A stretch of DNA of 64,000 nucleotides from Oidiodendron maius Zn (taxonomy: Eukaryota; Ascomycota; Leotiomycetes; Myxotrichaceae). The DNA lies in assembly GCA_000827325.1 (NCBI GenBank), contig KN832875.1, positions 1,922,001 to 1,986,000 on the forward strand, given 5' to 3'. The position numbers and the translations under genes are program-made. Of the stretch, positions 8,894 through 19,836 are shown one piece after another. How positions within the stretch are numbered: the first letter of the stretch is position 1; each line of letters opens with the position of its first letter. A model generated the notes under the pieces. It was not told the DNA's origin. It did no database searches and saw only the letters and a program-made list of their open reading frames with translations.

Positions 8894-11546
8894 ATGTGGG
8901 TTCTTGAGGCGGAAGGTGAAGTCCTGCAAGGTGAGAGTCTTCTTTCAAGATTGCGTGCGGTACTGATCCGGATAGGAAGAAGGATATGGCTTCGTCCAGG
9001 GAAGAAGTTCTTATTCGGCAGGACTAGCGCTGAAGGTATGGCTGTAATATATACCATGTGGTGCCACTAACTGTGCCGTAGCTGGACAATTTGCCCTTTC
9101 GGACCGGACTGTTTCAAGACGGCATCTGACGGTCGATGTGGGAGAGGTTGGAGCCAAGGATTGTGTAAGAAACCCAGAAATACATCATGATACAGATTCT
9201 TACAATTTATCAAAGGCGAACATTCGAACTCGATCGCGCATCACATTAGAAGATCTTAGTACAAAACACGGAACGAGGGTTAATGACGAGCAGATCCGGG
9301 GCAAAAGTATTGTCCTTTCGCAAGACCAAAACGTCATTATTGTTGGAAAGTGTGAAGACAAGCTAAGGTTCTCATTTCTGACTATGCCAATTTACAGCTA
9401 CTTACTCCTCCTAGGTTTGTATGGGTTCCAGTTACTCTGACATTCTCCTTTGGGCTGAAGGAAGCGAAAGCCGACCCATTCACTGCTCTCTATGACATCC
9501 TTGGGCCCCTTGATATCAAAATCCTCGTAGAATACCAACGCGGAGTGACAACCCACGTTGTTGCTAAGAGACGAAACACTCCTAAGGGACTACAGGCACT
9601 GATTGATGGGAAGTACATTGTTCACAATGACGCATTTGTCAATGCTATTGTTGCGGCCACCACTCCGGTCCCATCGTCAGAAGAGGGTTTGGAAGCTAAA
9701 TCCTCTCTGGAAGATGACTGGAATGCAAATTTCCCAAATCCATTAAACTACTTGCCACCACGTGGGGAAGAACCTACTGAAAGAGGAGATGATGCGTACG
9801 CCCCCTCTGTCGACCGTCGAGACGTCTTTGAAGGGTATACGTTCATTTTTTATGAGAGGCGACAGTTTGACACACTTCTTGCGCCCATCAATGATGGAAG
9901 CGGAAAAGCCTTTTTTAGAGAAGTAATACCGGGGGAGGCAGAAGTCTCGGATTTCGTCAGATATGTCAAGGACGTCGCAGGAGAGAAAGGGCTTGGAGAA
10001 TTTGAAGATGGGAGTGAAGGGAAAGGGGTGGTTGTAGTCAGATTTAATCCCGTCAAAGGAGCAGGCATCGAGTGGTTTGCAAATTTCAACCGAGACGTTG
10101 CTCTCTCCCTAGACCACCGCCTTATTGAACAGAACGAGTTTTTGGATGCTATTCTAGGAAATGACGCTAGCGGCCTCCGAAGGCCACTTGAGCTGGAGCC
10201 GCCGGGAACCATGGACCATCCTGCGAGCGGTGGTAGGTCGCATTCATATCAGGAAAAGTATATGAACTGATAGTGTATTAGAGACCGTCACTTCCCACAC
10301 ACTTCAGAGCTCGCAACCACTCCCTGAGCCCACGCCGACACCAGCAGAAGCATCACAGCCTGAACCAGTACGCAGAGGGAGATCTAGACGAACTGCGGCT
10401 AGCCGATTCAAGGGGTTTGATGATGATGACGATGATCCTCCTATCAATCTCAACTCTATCCCCGAGGCGCCAGCAATAGACCAACCCGTAGTTGAGGAAT
10501 CGCAAGGACTCTTTGTATCACAAGACCCGGAAATGGACATTGTTCAAGACGAGCCAGAACCGAGAGCTCGCACCAGGTCTGGTCGAAAGAGGGCGGTACC
10601 ACCGGTTGAGTATGAAGAAGAGGAAGAGAATTTCATGGACCAGCTAGCACCGGCAGCGGCGGCTCTGAAAAGGCGCCGCATGGCCGAGCAGACTGAACGT
10701 CGCCGCAGAGGAGAAGCTACGCCTCCTGTTGAGACGATCGGAGAAACTCCAGAACCAGACAGCCAATCTAAACCGGTCAAGAAGGAGATTGATGTTCTCG
10801 AACTTGCCCGCACTCAAAGGGAGAAAGCAGAAGAGCTGGCCAGAAAGGAGCGCGAAGCGCTGCAAGAATCACTGAATGGCATGGATATCCAAGCTATTCG
10901 AAACCTTGCCATCATTGAAGAAATAGAAATCTCGCGCCCACCTCCTCCGCAACGCGCAAGTCGAGAAGACGAGAGCGACCGCTGGGATGACAAGTGGAAT
11001 GGGAGAAAGAATTTCAAGAAGTTCAGGCGTCGAGGAGAGGCGGTTGACCGCACGAGGGACTTTCACCGAGTGATTGTTCCCCTAGAAGAGGTTAAGAAAA
11101 AGGATTTCGGTATCGGCGATGACTACTGGCTTGAGACTGACTATCAGCGAAGGAAGAAGAGGGAGAAGGGTCAGGATGCACAGGGTGCGTTCTCGCCACA
11201 GTCGCAACCGAGAGCTAAAACAGGCTCATCAACGAGAGCCGCCGAGATATTAGCTGACGAGCTGCAAATGCTAGAAGAGGTAGATGCAGGTGATTTGATA
11301 TCCTCGGAAGTTGAGATCGTGGAGCTGCCTCCAGAACCGGTCGCTGCCTCAAGATCACAGAAGTCTCAGAGAGCAGTGCCAGGTACTTCACAGAAGGGGT
11401 TGGTGGCGAACAATAAGAGGCCGGCTGCTACAAGCCTGGCGAAGCCGGCCCCTGCGAAGAAGGCAAGACAGGCAGCTATAAGAAGAAAGGATGAGAGTGA
11501 CGACAGCGATGACGAGCACAGATTTAGATTCCGCTCAAGGAAGTGA
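8894..11546 (+). CDS. NBS1: NBS1/Xrs2-type DNA repair protein (Mre11-Rad50-Nbs1 complex)
   Basis: Six-exon model: 8894-8930, 8976-9035, 9082-9164, 9216-9367, 9415-10232 and 10282-11546, giving 804 residues with exact phases. Nbs1 is the regulatory subunit of the MRN double-strand-break complex in the nucleus. Residues 1-110 form an FHA domain, with FGR at 26-28 and the phosphothreonine-binding S44-R-R-H47, then GTRVN. A BRCT-like region follows (about 120-190: DIKILVEYQRGVTTHVVAKR, GKYIVHNDAFVNAI). The middle is disordered, with a basic/Ser stretch. The conserved Mre11-binding segment NFKKFRRRG lies near residue 625, followed by VPLEEVKKKDFGIGDDYWLE. Introns 1 (45 bp) and 3 (51 bp) are multiples of three without in-frame stops, so their splicing is not forced by frame; family alignment favours removal. 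The donor of intron 4 (gttctc) is poor. Confidence 0.88.
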
Positions 11547-11764
11547 GAGACATGTTATGGGGGTATCATAGTGTATCTATTAGCTCTACATGGGAATCTC
11601 TCTAGCTCTGTCCAACCCTTTATGCTAGACCCCATATCTTCTCTAAAACGTAGAACAATACCCTCTACTCATCTAAACATACAAAACGCCATCCCCTATG
11701 CACGCATACACAAGTCTCATATCTTCGTATCTAAACCAAATTTCTTTCCAGCTGACTGACAAAC

Positions 11765-12712
11765 TCAGTCCATTTCCTCAAGCCCCTTCACTTCAACCTC
11801 CCCCTCCTCAACCGCTATCCCCACAAGACACCCCTCCAACATCCCCTCCCAATTTACCCATGGATGTACCTCCCCAAACAACCTCGACCCATCCCTCCCA
11901 GCGGCTCTCAACAACTCTGGTTCTCCGCCAGGATGAAACGGTAGGTACGGAGTGATGTTATACACTTTCCCTCCTAGGACTGTCCATGCATCTTTTCCCT
12001 TTCGGCCGGTGTATTTCCGAAGCAACGAGGGCGGAACCTTGAGATAAGGTGTCCCTGGGGGAAGACCATTGAGCGAGACGGGGGAGGAGGAGAGGCGCGC
12101 CCAGTCGAGCGGGGAGTGGCCCGGAGTGAGGAGGACCTTGCGTGAGGGTTTACTAGGAATTGATGTGTGAGTTGGCGGGGGCGCGAGAGAGGACGGAGTG
12201 GAAGAAGGTGGGAGGCGGTTTGGAAGTGGAGAGCGGGATGTTGGAGGAGGCATTAACGAGGTGGGGGAAGGAGAGAAAGATGGGAGGGGCCCGAGGCGTG
12301 GAGGAGCGCGGGCACCACCTGATACGCGCTGGGTAGAGTTCGCGGCCGGGAAGGATGGCGCATGGAGAGACTTGTCAAGTTTGAACGCTGGAATTGTGGG
12401 GGACGTGGTGGATGTTGCTTTGGCTCGTGGGGTTGTTGGCGATGGTGGCCTGAACGAGGGTAGAGGTGGAGGTGGCATGGCTTTTCGATCTTCCACTTCC
12501 TTGGCGCTCTCATTTCCATTTGGGCTTTTGAGGCCCTTCTCCAGTCCCTTGGCTGTCTTTACCTCGTCATGGTTGGCGATGGCAGGCTTCCTTGTGGCGT
12601 CGATCGAGGGCCGGCGTTTAAACCATTCTATCCAGGGCCGGTAGAACTTCTGATTCCGATAACAGAGGAAGGAGATAGAGACGAGGATTATGGACACCCC
12701 AAGGAGGACCAT
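11765..12712 (-). CDS. membrane-anchored cytochrome b5-like heme-binding protein
   Basis: Single-exon ORF of 315 residues. An N-terminal helix (MVLLGVSIILVSISFLCY) anchors the protein or targets it to a membrane. A long Pro/Ser-rich linker (about residues 40-200) follows. The C-terminal cytochrome b5-like domain reads LRKYTGRKGKDAWTVLGGKV, YNITPYLPFHPGGEPELL, then GEVHPWVNWEGML. The two axial heme ligands would be H260 (HPGG) and H283. Domains with this split (b5 fold with HPWVN as second ligand) resemble the b5 part of NCB5OR-like proteins. No reductase domain is fused, so an electron-transfer partner must be separate. Function is inferred from the domain only. Confidence 0.85.
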   Translation of the reverse strand: MVLLGVSIILVSISFLCYRNQKFYRPWIEWFKRRPSIDATRKPAIANHDEVKTAKGLEKGLKSPNGNESAKEVEDRKAMPPPPLPSFRPPSPTTPRAKATSTTSPTIPAFKLDKSLHAPSFPAANSTQRVSGGARAPPRLGPLPSFSPSPTSLMPPPTSRSPLPNRLPPSSTPSSLAPPPTHTSIPSKPSRKVLLTPGHSPLDWARLSSSPVSLNGLPPGTPYLKVPPSLLRKYTGRKGKDAWTVLGGKVYNITPYLPFHPGGEPELLRAAGRDGSRLFGEVHPWVNWEGMLEGCLVGIAVEEGEVEVKGLEEMD

Positions 12713-13041
12713 GGCGTCTGTGGTGCCTCAGAGAGGTGAAAATGGTGGTAGTTGTGATTTCCTGCGTAGAAGATATTTGTGATATCGATTTCAAAGACGG
12801 CGCATAAATGCTCGGCACGAGAGACGGGCCGAGAATGCCGCATTGGGAGATATAAGGGACGAATTAAGTAAATATATAACATGAATGCACGAAGTATAAT
12901 AGCAGGCAGAATGTAATGAGGGGAGAGACAGAGAAGTTTAATAACTTAATAATGAAACAATCTTCAATATCTGTGTCTAATTCCAATCGTATACAATAAA
13001 AATCAGATATTCCCGTGTTAATCGCCCCCAATTGAGCCGCC
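12713..13041. other. divergent intergenic region (b5-like / coiled-coil gene)
   Basis: 329 bp between two divergent start codons; presumed shared promoter. Locally AT-rich near 12865-12890 and 12950-13015. No further gene seen. Confidence 0.5.
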
Positions 13042-15120
13042 ATGATTGTTTGGGAGACGCGATCGACGACGCATCCTCGAAAACAAGAAAACAATAAGAG
13101 GGACGCAATTACAATCCAACCACCACCACGTAACAACGCCAATGCCCACACCCCGACGCGCCCTCGGCCTCTGCGACCCGGCGACGGTAATGTCATGATG
13201 CGCGTGCTGCCCAAGTCGCCCTTGACAGCCAAGAGTGGGAATGCCGCCATGCCTCCCTACGACAAGCAGAATGCGCCTCGTCCCCGGATGCCCGTTGCTG
13301 CGAAGCAGCCCACCAGCAGCCCATTAACTCCCAGAGTCGTCGGTGCCGCTCCGGCGACACCATCTGCACGATGGGTAGACAATCCACAAGCGGTGGAACA
13401 CAAGGAGGATCTTTCGACCCCCGTCAACGCCTTCCTGAACAACAACATCACTCCCAGATCTGGATCGAGGAAGTCCCGAGTCGACAGTGCAAATACGACA
13501 CCCTCAGGGACGCCGACGGGAACTCCTTCTGCGGCCGGTGATCCATTGCGAGTATACGAGCCTCCTCCGCACGTATCAGGGTTGGGAATAGGTGGGGGTG
13601 ACAGAGATATGCAGAAACGACCAATGGTCTCCTTCAGTCCGTCGATATCGGAAAATGCATCTTTAAGAGCAAAGTCACAATCCAATGCTCAAGATTCTTC
13701 AAAATTCTTCTTTGCGAGTGATGCAAAGACTGTGCAAGCGAAGCCTCCCGTCCAGTCGAAACCGTCCAACTTCTTCTATGCTAATGGGGACTCAATTCCA
13801 GCTCCCCAGAGCTCCTCAGCCTCTGTTGTGGGATCTAGTATAGGAGAGGAACGAGCACAGCCAAAGTTCTTCCACGCCAACGGCTCTCCTGATCTTCAGG
13901 GTTCTCCACACCTCCCATCGCCCAGGCCTAGCTCAACGGTATCTACGGCGTCTCGTATGGCCACTCCACGCTTAGCTGGCTCTGGCACATTGTCGCCACC
14001 CCAAAGGCCTTCCTCGCCTTCAAAACTGAGTCAACAAACGTCATCGACATCAGTTATGAGAGGCAGCCTCTCCCTGCAATCCCCGCCACTCCCTCGTCCT
14101 CATCCAGTTGGTAGAGGGCAGTCTGCAAATGCCATTGCTGTGCCCTCTAAGACAGGAACTGAATCGCCAGAGCGGATAATCAACCATGGGAGATCCTCAA
14201 GTTTAAGCTCTGCGGACTCAAAAAGTGCATCGAGGAGGATATCGAGTGGATCGTCATTCGGAGAGTCAACAACGCCAACCTCACCCCTTAACCCAGTAGC
14301 AAACTTAACTCGGATTTCGTCTCCCGAGGGCATAATAGAGGAAGCTGAGCATATGACTGAAACGATCCCATCCGTTCCCCAAAGTCCTACAAAAGCGGGT
14401 CACTCCCTAGAACGCATGAACGAGCTTGCAGCCAATGCACGTCGAGAGAGGAAAGTCCTAGACCTCGAGATTACGAACTCCTCCTTAGCTGCTATAAACC
14501 GGACCCTCGAACGCGAGATGCGCAAGCAGACGGCCGAGCTACGTCGATACCGAAGATTATCGCGCTCCGGCCGTCTCTCGATCACAACTTCAGCCTCCAT
14601 CCGTACCTCAACCGGCCTCAGCACCATTGACGATGAAGAAACCAGACAGCTTTCTGAAATGACCGAGGAGGAATCAGAAGAACTTTCCGACTTTGACTCC
14701 TCAGAAGACTCTCTCGATGACGGGTCACTCGATCCGGAAGCTCTCGCAGCCAGTGATGCTAGGCACCGCAAGAGGGACGAGATGCGGCTGCAACTGGATC
14801 TCTCGAAACACCAGCAGCTGCTGATCGACAGCCAGAAATTGAACGAGAGCCTGAAGCGCTGCCTCGGCTGGACCGAGGGTCTGATTGCTGAAGGCAAGAA
14901 GGCCCTCGAGTATCATGTTCGAGTGTCTGATGTTGAGCTTGGTGGTCGCGTGCTTGTTGCTGACGACGCGGATGAGAATGAGGCGCGTAGCGGCGGTGCC
15001 TTATTACCGAATGCTATTGAGGATGCGTCTACGTGGAACGGTGGGGAGAGAGACGAAAATGAGGGAGGAAGTATCAAAGCAACGAGGGATGCTATCAAGG
15101 AAGATGGTCTCCCCCCTTAA
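13042..15120 (+). CDS. Ser/Pro-rich coiled-coil hypothetical protein
   Basis: Single-exon ORF of 692 residues. The first 440 residues are Ser/Pro/Thr-rich and look disordered, with many SP and TP sites (SPLTPR, PSPRPSS), the pattern of a phosphoregulated protein. Two alpha-helical, coiled-coil-like segments follow, separated by an acidic DSSEDS-type stretch. One spans about 453-505 (ERMNELAANARRERKVLDLE ... REMRKQTAELRRYRRL) and the other about 574-630 (HRKRDEMRLQLDLSKHQQLL, then LNESLKRCLGWTEGL). I do not recognise a named family; a cytoskeletal or spindle-pole role is conceivable but unproven. An internal start at 13195 (MMRVLPKSP) is an alternative, since the first 50 residues look less protein-like. 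Confidence 0.75.
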   Translation: MIVWETRSTTHPRKQENNKRDAITIQPPPRNNANAHTPTRPRPLRPGDGNVMMRVLPKSPLTAKSGNAAMPPYDKQNAPRPRMPVAAKQPTSSPLTPRVVGAAPATPSARWVDNPQAVEHKEDLSTPVNAFLNNNITPRSGSRKSRVDSANTTPSGTPTGTPSAAGDPLRVYEPPPHVSGLGIGGGDRDMQKRPMVSFSPSISENASLRAKSQSNAQDSSKFFFASDAKTVQAKPPVQSKPSNFFYANGDSIPAPQSSSASVVGSSIGEERAQPKFFHANGSPDLQGSPHLPSPRPSSTVSTASRMATPRLAGSGTLSPPQRPSSPSKLSQQTSSTSVMRGSLSLQSPPLPRPHPVGRGQSANAIAVPSKTGTESPERIINHGRSSSLSSADSKSASRRISSGSSFGESTTPTSPLNPVANLTRISSPEGIIEEAEHMTETIPSVPQSPTKAGHSLERMNELAANARRERKVLDLEITNSSLAAINRTLEREMRKQTAELRRYRRLSRSGRLSITTSASIRTSTGLSTIDDEETRQLSEMTEEESEELSDFDSSEDSLDDGSLDPEALAASDARHRKRDEMRLQLDLSKHQQLLIDSQKLNESLKRCLGWTEGLIAEGKKALEYHVRVSDVELGGRVLVADDADENEARSGGALLPNAIEDASTWNGGERDENEGGSIKATRDAIKEDGLPP

Positions 15121-16229
15121 ACCTCCGCCCTTCTCCGCGAGTATCAACCCCCTACCGCACTTACCAATTGTCATGGTCAAATCACTTCGCAAACCAATAC
15201 ATCAGGATGAAATAGAATCGAATTGGAGCACGACAAAGAAGAAATGCATGGAACCTACTGCATCACTGCAGTACCTAACTCACCACTCACAGCTTAACGT
15301 CTGTTTCCTACCCTCTTTCCGGCGTTTTTTCTCTCATGGCAGTCAGCATATTACTCATTCCAGGAACGGACGGACACGGCGTTTTTCCAGGAACGAAGCA
15401 TAAAAGCTTACTACCTGCATACCATCGGTGCACTACCTTCTCTCCAGGAGTCTATTTCATTTGTTTTTTGTACCATCTTGCTACTGTGTGTATAATATTG
15501 ATACCCCTCTTCGGAATATGAGCGAATGTGATTGCTTGCCTTTTGGTGCGGATATTGAAAGGGAGAGCACGAGAGACTGCATTGGAAGGAGGGTGTGTGG
15601 GATGGTACGGAACTAAATCTGTAGGAGTGATTGGAAGCAGAGAAGAAGGCCGTAAGGTTATATAGGACCTTAGATTAGAGAAATTAAGGCATCACTCAAA
15701 TCGATCAAATCGATCAACTAGCACCGGTGGTTACGGTAAAAAGGGATATGGTGAGCAGACGCATAGTATACTCACCATCACAAGCAATATGTGATTTCCA
15801 TTTCTTCCCCTTCATTTCATTCATTCCTCTACATTACCACCAGGTCTTAACCGCCTTCCCGACTACAGCCAATTCATGACCTATCATCTCTTATTCCCCA
15901 AAGGTATCCTTCAAATCCCTCCCTGTATGTCCGTCGCCATACAATGCGCTGCACTACAAACCGCGCTAAATTCTCTACTACCACAAATTTAATAGAATGA
16001 GAGGCGTATGCAAAACCCCCCAGGCGCAAATATCTCTACTATAGAGGGTAAACGTTCCATTAGCGAGAGCCACGCTATGAAAACGGCCGGCCTCCAATAT
16101 CAACCCGCTGACCTGGGAAAGGGGTTTAAATAGTTCTGTAAAATGCCGGGAAAAGGGGGAGGAAGTCTATCTAGTGCATCGCATCGAATCGAGGGTGTGA
16201 AAGAAAGAACAAATAACACGCTTTCAGTT
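15121..16229. other. long convergent intergenic region
   Basis: 1.1 kb between the convergent ends of the coiled-coil gene and the DnaJ gene. It holds the short direct repeat ATCGATCAAATCGATCAA near 15698-15716. No gene or RNA gene recognised. Confidence 0.5.
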
Positions 16230-17858
16230 CTAAGCGCGAGGAACATTCGGAGCATCAGCAGCGGCCTCGCTGGAGTAGTTGTTGATGTGGGTGCTGGAGC
16301 CTTTCTTTGACTTGTCTTTCTTCTTCTCCTTCTTGGCGGCGGCCTCGGCGACGAGTTGCTCGAAGAGCATGTAGTCGCCTTCTTCTTCGGCGTTTCTCTG
16401 GGCCTGTAGGGGGTTTGTTAATATACAGATATGGCAATTTCGCAGAGAAATGTAAACATGGAGGGTGATATGCAATATACCTTGGAATAGATCTCGCCAG
16501 AGATGAGTAGGGCCTGGGCACGCTCGAGCCGCTTGGCCATGGGGATCTTCTTGTCGTTGAGGATCTCATCACATACGTCTCGCAGGACGCCCTGGATCTC
16601 GAACTTGCTGCCACGCCACGCTGCCGTGAGGATCTTGCCCGTAACGCGGCGCTCGTATTCGACCTTCTTCTCGTCGGTCCAATCCTCGCCGCCGCGCTCC
16701 TCCATCTTAGCCATCTCCTCCATAGTCATCTGCGCATCAATCGCACTGCTAATCGTGTTCCAGGTCTCCTTCGCCAGTGTGCCCTTATCCTTTAGTCGCG
16801 AAAAGAAGCCGCCAATACCCAAGAACTTCTGGGACTTGAGCAGTGCAGTTGATTTCTGCATGTACGTCTGACCTATGGCGTGGAGGATGTCCAGGCCAAA
16901 GGACTCCATCTTCAGGTTCTCGACCTCCAGCCTCGTCTTCTCTTGGAATGCGCGCGTGACGTCTGCGCCCTTGTCTGTCTCCGTCCAAATGCTGATACGA
17001 TCGACCAGCTTCTTGGCCAGCGTGTCAACGCGCTCCTGCCGTAAACGTGTGCGCTCCTTCTCGTAGGCTGCCAACTCCTCGCGCTGCGCTTTTGTCAAGC
17101 CGCCCTTCTTCTTCTCCTTCTTCCGTAACTCCTTCTCCTCGGCTGTTAGCCCAGCTGCATCCATCTGTGCCTCCTCCTCGGTCTTGTCCATGAGCGCGGG
17201 CCGAAGTGGAATGCCGGTGGTTCTCCTCGGCGTCGAAGTACCTGACGCAGAGGCGCTACCTGCAGATGGTGTAGCAGTCTCTTTCTCCTCCGAAACAAAT
17301 GGTTTGGGGGCAGCTGCGCCATGTGCGTCGCCCTCAGTAGTAGCTTGCCTGGCCTTCTCGGAAGCAATACTTTCCTCCATGGCCGCGGCCTGGCCCGGAA
17401 ACTCCTCCTCGTCGTCGCCCTGCTCCTGCATGGTGATGTCCATAGTCTTGGTCAGGTCTTTCATGAGGGAAATCTCGCCGATAAGATCGACGAAGGCGTC
17501 GCCGCCAAAGATGGTGCCGAAGAACTCTGATGGGTCTGCGAAGCCATCGGAGGGCAGCGCCTTGTCCTTGCCAAACTTGTCATATTGTTTCCGCAGGTCG
17601 GCATTGCTGAGGACCTGATAGGCCTCTCCAATGGCCTGGAACCTCTCGTGTGCAGTGTCGTCGCCGGGATTCTTGTCTGTGGAGAGGTCAGTCAGCGCGC
17701 GGTCTTCCTCAAGTGGCGGCAGTCCAGTTGGGCGACGAAGAATTCTGCCTACCGGGATGGGTGATGACAGCGAGTTTGCGATAGGCTTTCTTGATCTCCA
17801 GCTCAGTCGCATCCGGCTTGACGCCAAGGGCATCGTAGTAGGCGGTGTCGACAACCAT
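16230..17858 (-). CDS. DnaJ (Hsp40) co-chaperone of the CAJ1/DJP1 type with DnaJ-X domain
   Basis: Three exons: 17858-17753, 17676-16481 and 16403-16230, giving 491 residues. The J-domain is residues 1-70 ([18 protein letters not shown] ...), with the Hsp70-activating HPD at 34-36, interrupted by the first intron, and [23 protein letters not shown]-like patch follows ([14 protein letters not shown]). After a charged linker comes the DnaJ-X region (about 255-430: [43 protein letters not shown]). The Lys-rich tail ends NVPRA. In yeast such proteins (Caj1, Djp1) serve membrane-protein quality control and peroxisomal import. An in-frame upstream ATG at about 17978 would add 40 non-conserved residues; MVVDTAYY is the family start. 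Confidence 0.92.
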
Positions 17859-18279
17859 GATGGCGGGTGTGTCAACTGGGGGGGAAGGCTGGCTGTGGTG
17901 AAGGTTTGGTATGGGTTTTTGAGTGACGTCCCGCGGGTAACAGACGTAAGGCTGAAGGGGAGTTGAACCAGCGACCAAGCGAGGATGGCGCGTCCACTGA
18001 GAGGCCTAGACCAACATGGAGATTCACAGTAGTATTAGGAGAGGTGTTTGGAGGAAGAGGAGGTCACGATTAACGCTGGAGGGCACATGAGTAAATTGTG
18101 AGCTTATATATCTTGTTGTAAAACCGCTCGGGTGGTTATCGCCACTCCACCGCACCCTGTTATCGCCGAGGGGTAAAATGCAAGATGCCCATTATGCACA
18201 TTCCAGTGCTTGGAAGCACCCTCTCTAAACATATACTCTAGCAAATGCACCACATGGGTAGAGCAGAGAGTCCCAAAAA
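17859..18279. other. intergenic: DnaJ promoter and 3' flank of the epimerase/reductase gene
   Basis: 421 bp. A tRNA-like B-box (GGTTCAACTCC on the minus strand near 17963) has no matching T-stem or A-box, so no RNA gene is called. Confidence 0.5.
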
Positions 18280-19287
18280 CTATTTCACTCCAGCTGCAGC
18301 CATCCTTTGAAAGCAGGCCTTGTACGCCTCGTGGATTTCCGGCACCTCGAAATTGTACTCCTTGAGCTTCTTGACCAGCTTCGTTGTATCGAGTTTGCAA
18401 TTGCTTCGTCCAGCCTTAATAACCTTCGATTGCTGTTCCAGAGTGAAGTTCTTCCACGTAAAATCGGGCCTGACGTATTCTTTAAACAGGCTCAAGACCT
18501 CGTTATGCGAGATGGCACCTGGATTGGTGAAGTTGTAGATACCGGTCTCATTGTGCTCGGCCAGTAGGATGGATGCCGGTAGGAGATCATGCAGAATGGT
18601 ATTTGAGTTGGGGATGTTAACCACATGCTCGTACTTTGCGATCTTGGTGACGAAGTTGCGGGGATGGAGGTCGTCGCTGACGGGCATGCGTAATCGCAGG
18701 ATAAGGCAGTTGGCATAGTATTTCATGATCTGCCTAGGGGTTAGTACATTATGGTCATGCTAATAGTGTGTCTCTCCCTCTACTAACTTCCTCGACATGG
18801 GCCTTGGTCTCCGAGTAGAATGAACCAGAGAAGTTCGCCTTGTCCGTCTCGACATATCCGACGCCGCCAATTGGGTGCTTGTCGTCGTAGGTATAGAGAC
18901 ATCCTGTGGCAAGGACTGTGATATGAATGCCTTTTAAGAAGCAGGCATCGGCCAGATTCAACGTCCCAATGACATTATTTCTGACGGTGTCCTCCTTGTG
19001 GTCCTCGCACCAATCGACATTGGGTCGTCCTGTAGAGCCGGCGGCATTGAGAACATGCGTGGGCTTCACCTTCTCTAGCTCAGCAATCACAGCCTCTCTG
19101 TTCTGCATACGAACAGTGGTAGTGTGGACTTCCTTTCCTGTCGCACCGGGTCAGCCACGAAGCTTCTTCATCCTCCTTAATGTAAATGAAGCCAAATCGC
19201 ACCTTGGCTCTCCAGTAGCGCTTTCAGGTGGCCCGCCACCCATCCCTCTCCGCCCCAGATGAGGAAAACCGGCTTTATAGGTTCCAT
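18280..19287 (-). CDS. UDP-4-keto-6-deoxyglucose 3,5-epimerase/4-reductase-like (rhamnose pathway)
   Basis: Three exons: 19287-19203, 19137-18788 and 18729-18280, giving 294 residues. This is an extended short-chain dehydrogenase/reductase. The N-terminal Rossmann motif is IWGGEGWVAG (10-19), an NRS/ER-like variant of GxxGxxG. A catalytic YxxxK lies at Y136-K140 (FYSETK), after LATGCLYTYDDKHPIGGVG. The family (plant NRS/ER, fungal ER) converts UDP-4-keto-6-deoxyglucose to UDP-L-rhamnose using NADPH, in the cytosol. LNAAGSTGRPNVDWCEDHK is the expected substrate-region signature. No partner 4,6-dehydratase is in the window. The exact nucleotide sugar cannot be deduced from sequence alone. Confidence 0.88.
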
Positions 19288-19836
19288 TGCTTTGTGCTAT
19301 GCTAGGAAACCGAGTAGGAGAAGCGGCAGCACCATACGCCTATATGCTGGCCCTGGAAAGACCGAGTTGGTGGGGGTGAGAGCGATTGATGAACACTACT
19401 TTCTGCATGGGAATGCCATTTCTAAATCCCACATAATAACATAGTGCGCTGCAGGTACCCATATCAATATACCCATTGAGGTTATGTGCGCGAAAAATAT
19501 ATTTATTGAGGCTTCGTCTACAGGTTGATCTGCGATTCTTGTCCTACTCTGCTTATTTGGTTGCTTGCAAGGCGCGTCATTGGCTCTCTCTCGTGCCTGC
19601 CCAATGGGCTTTATGGCCCGTATCAGCCGAACTCTGGCCAGCGTCAACAACCCCACCTTGGCAATTATCCGGTACGTATAGATATATATATTATCTATGT
19701 ATTCCTCACTGAGAGCTGGTACAATTCTTCCAGCGTAAATGACACATCGGGACTTGCTGGCAATGGAGCTTCGGCCTTGACATTCTATCCAACGTTCACG
19801 ACTTTATTCACCTATCAGGAGCCAGTGCACACAACT
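19288..19836. other. intergenic, no supported gene
   Basis: Small open frames (for example plus strand 19525-19866) overlap in several frames without recognisable motifs. The first part is the promoter of the epimerase gene. Confidence 0.5.

Noticed and set aside
13257-13685. Long minus-strand ORF inside the coiled-coil gene
   Set aside because: It is the shadow of a real 692-codon plus-strand frame and has no motif of its own.
17940-18010. tRNA-like B-box GGTTCAACTCC on the minus strand
   Set aside because: The T-arm cannot pair and no A-box or acceptor stem is found.
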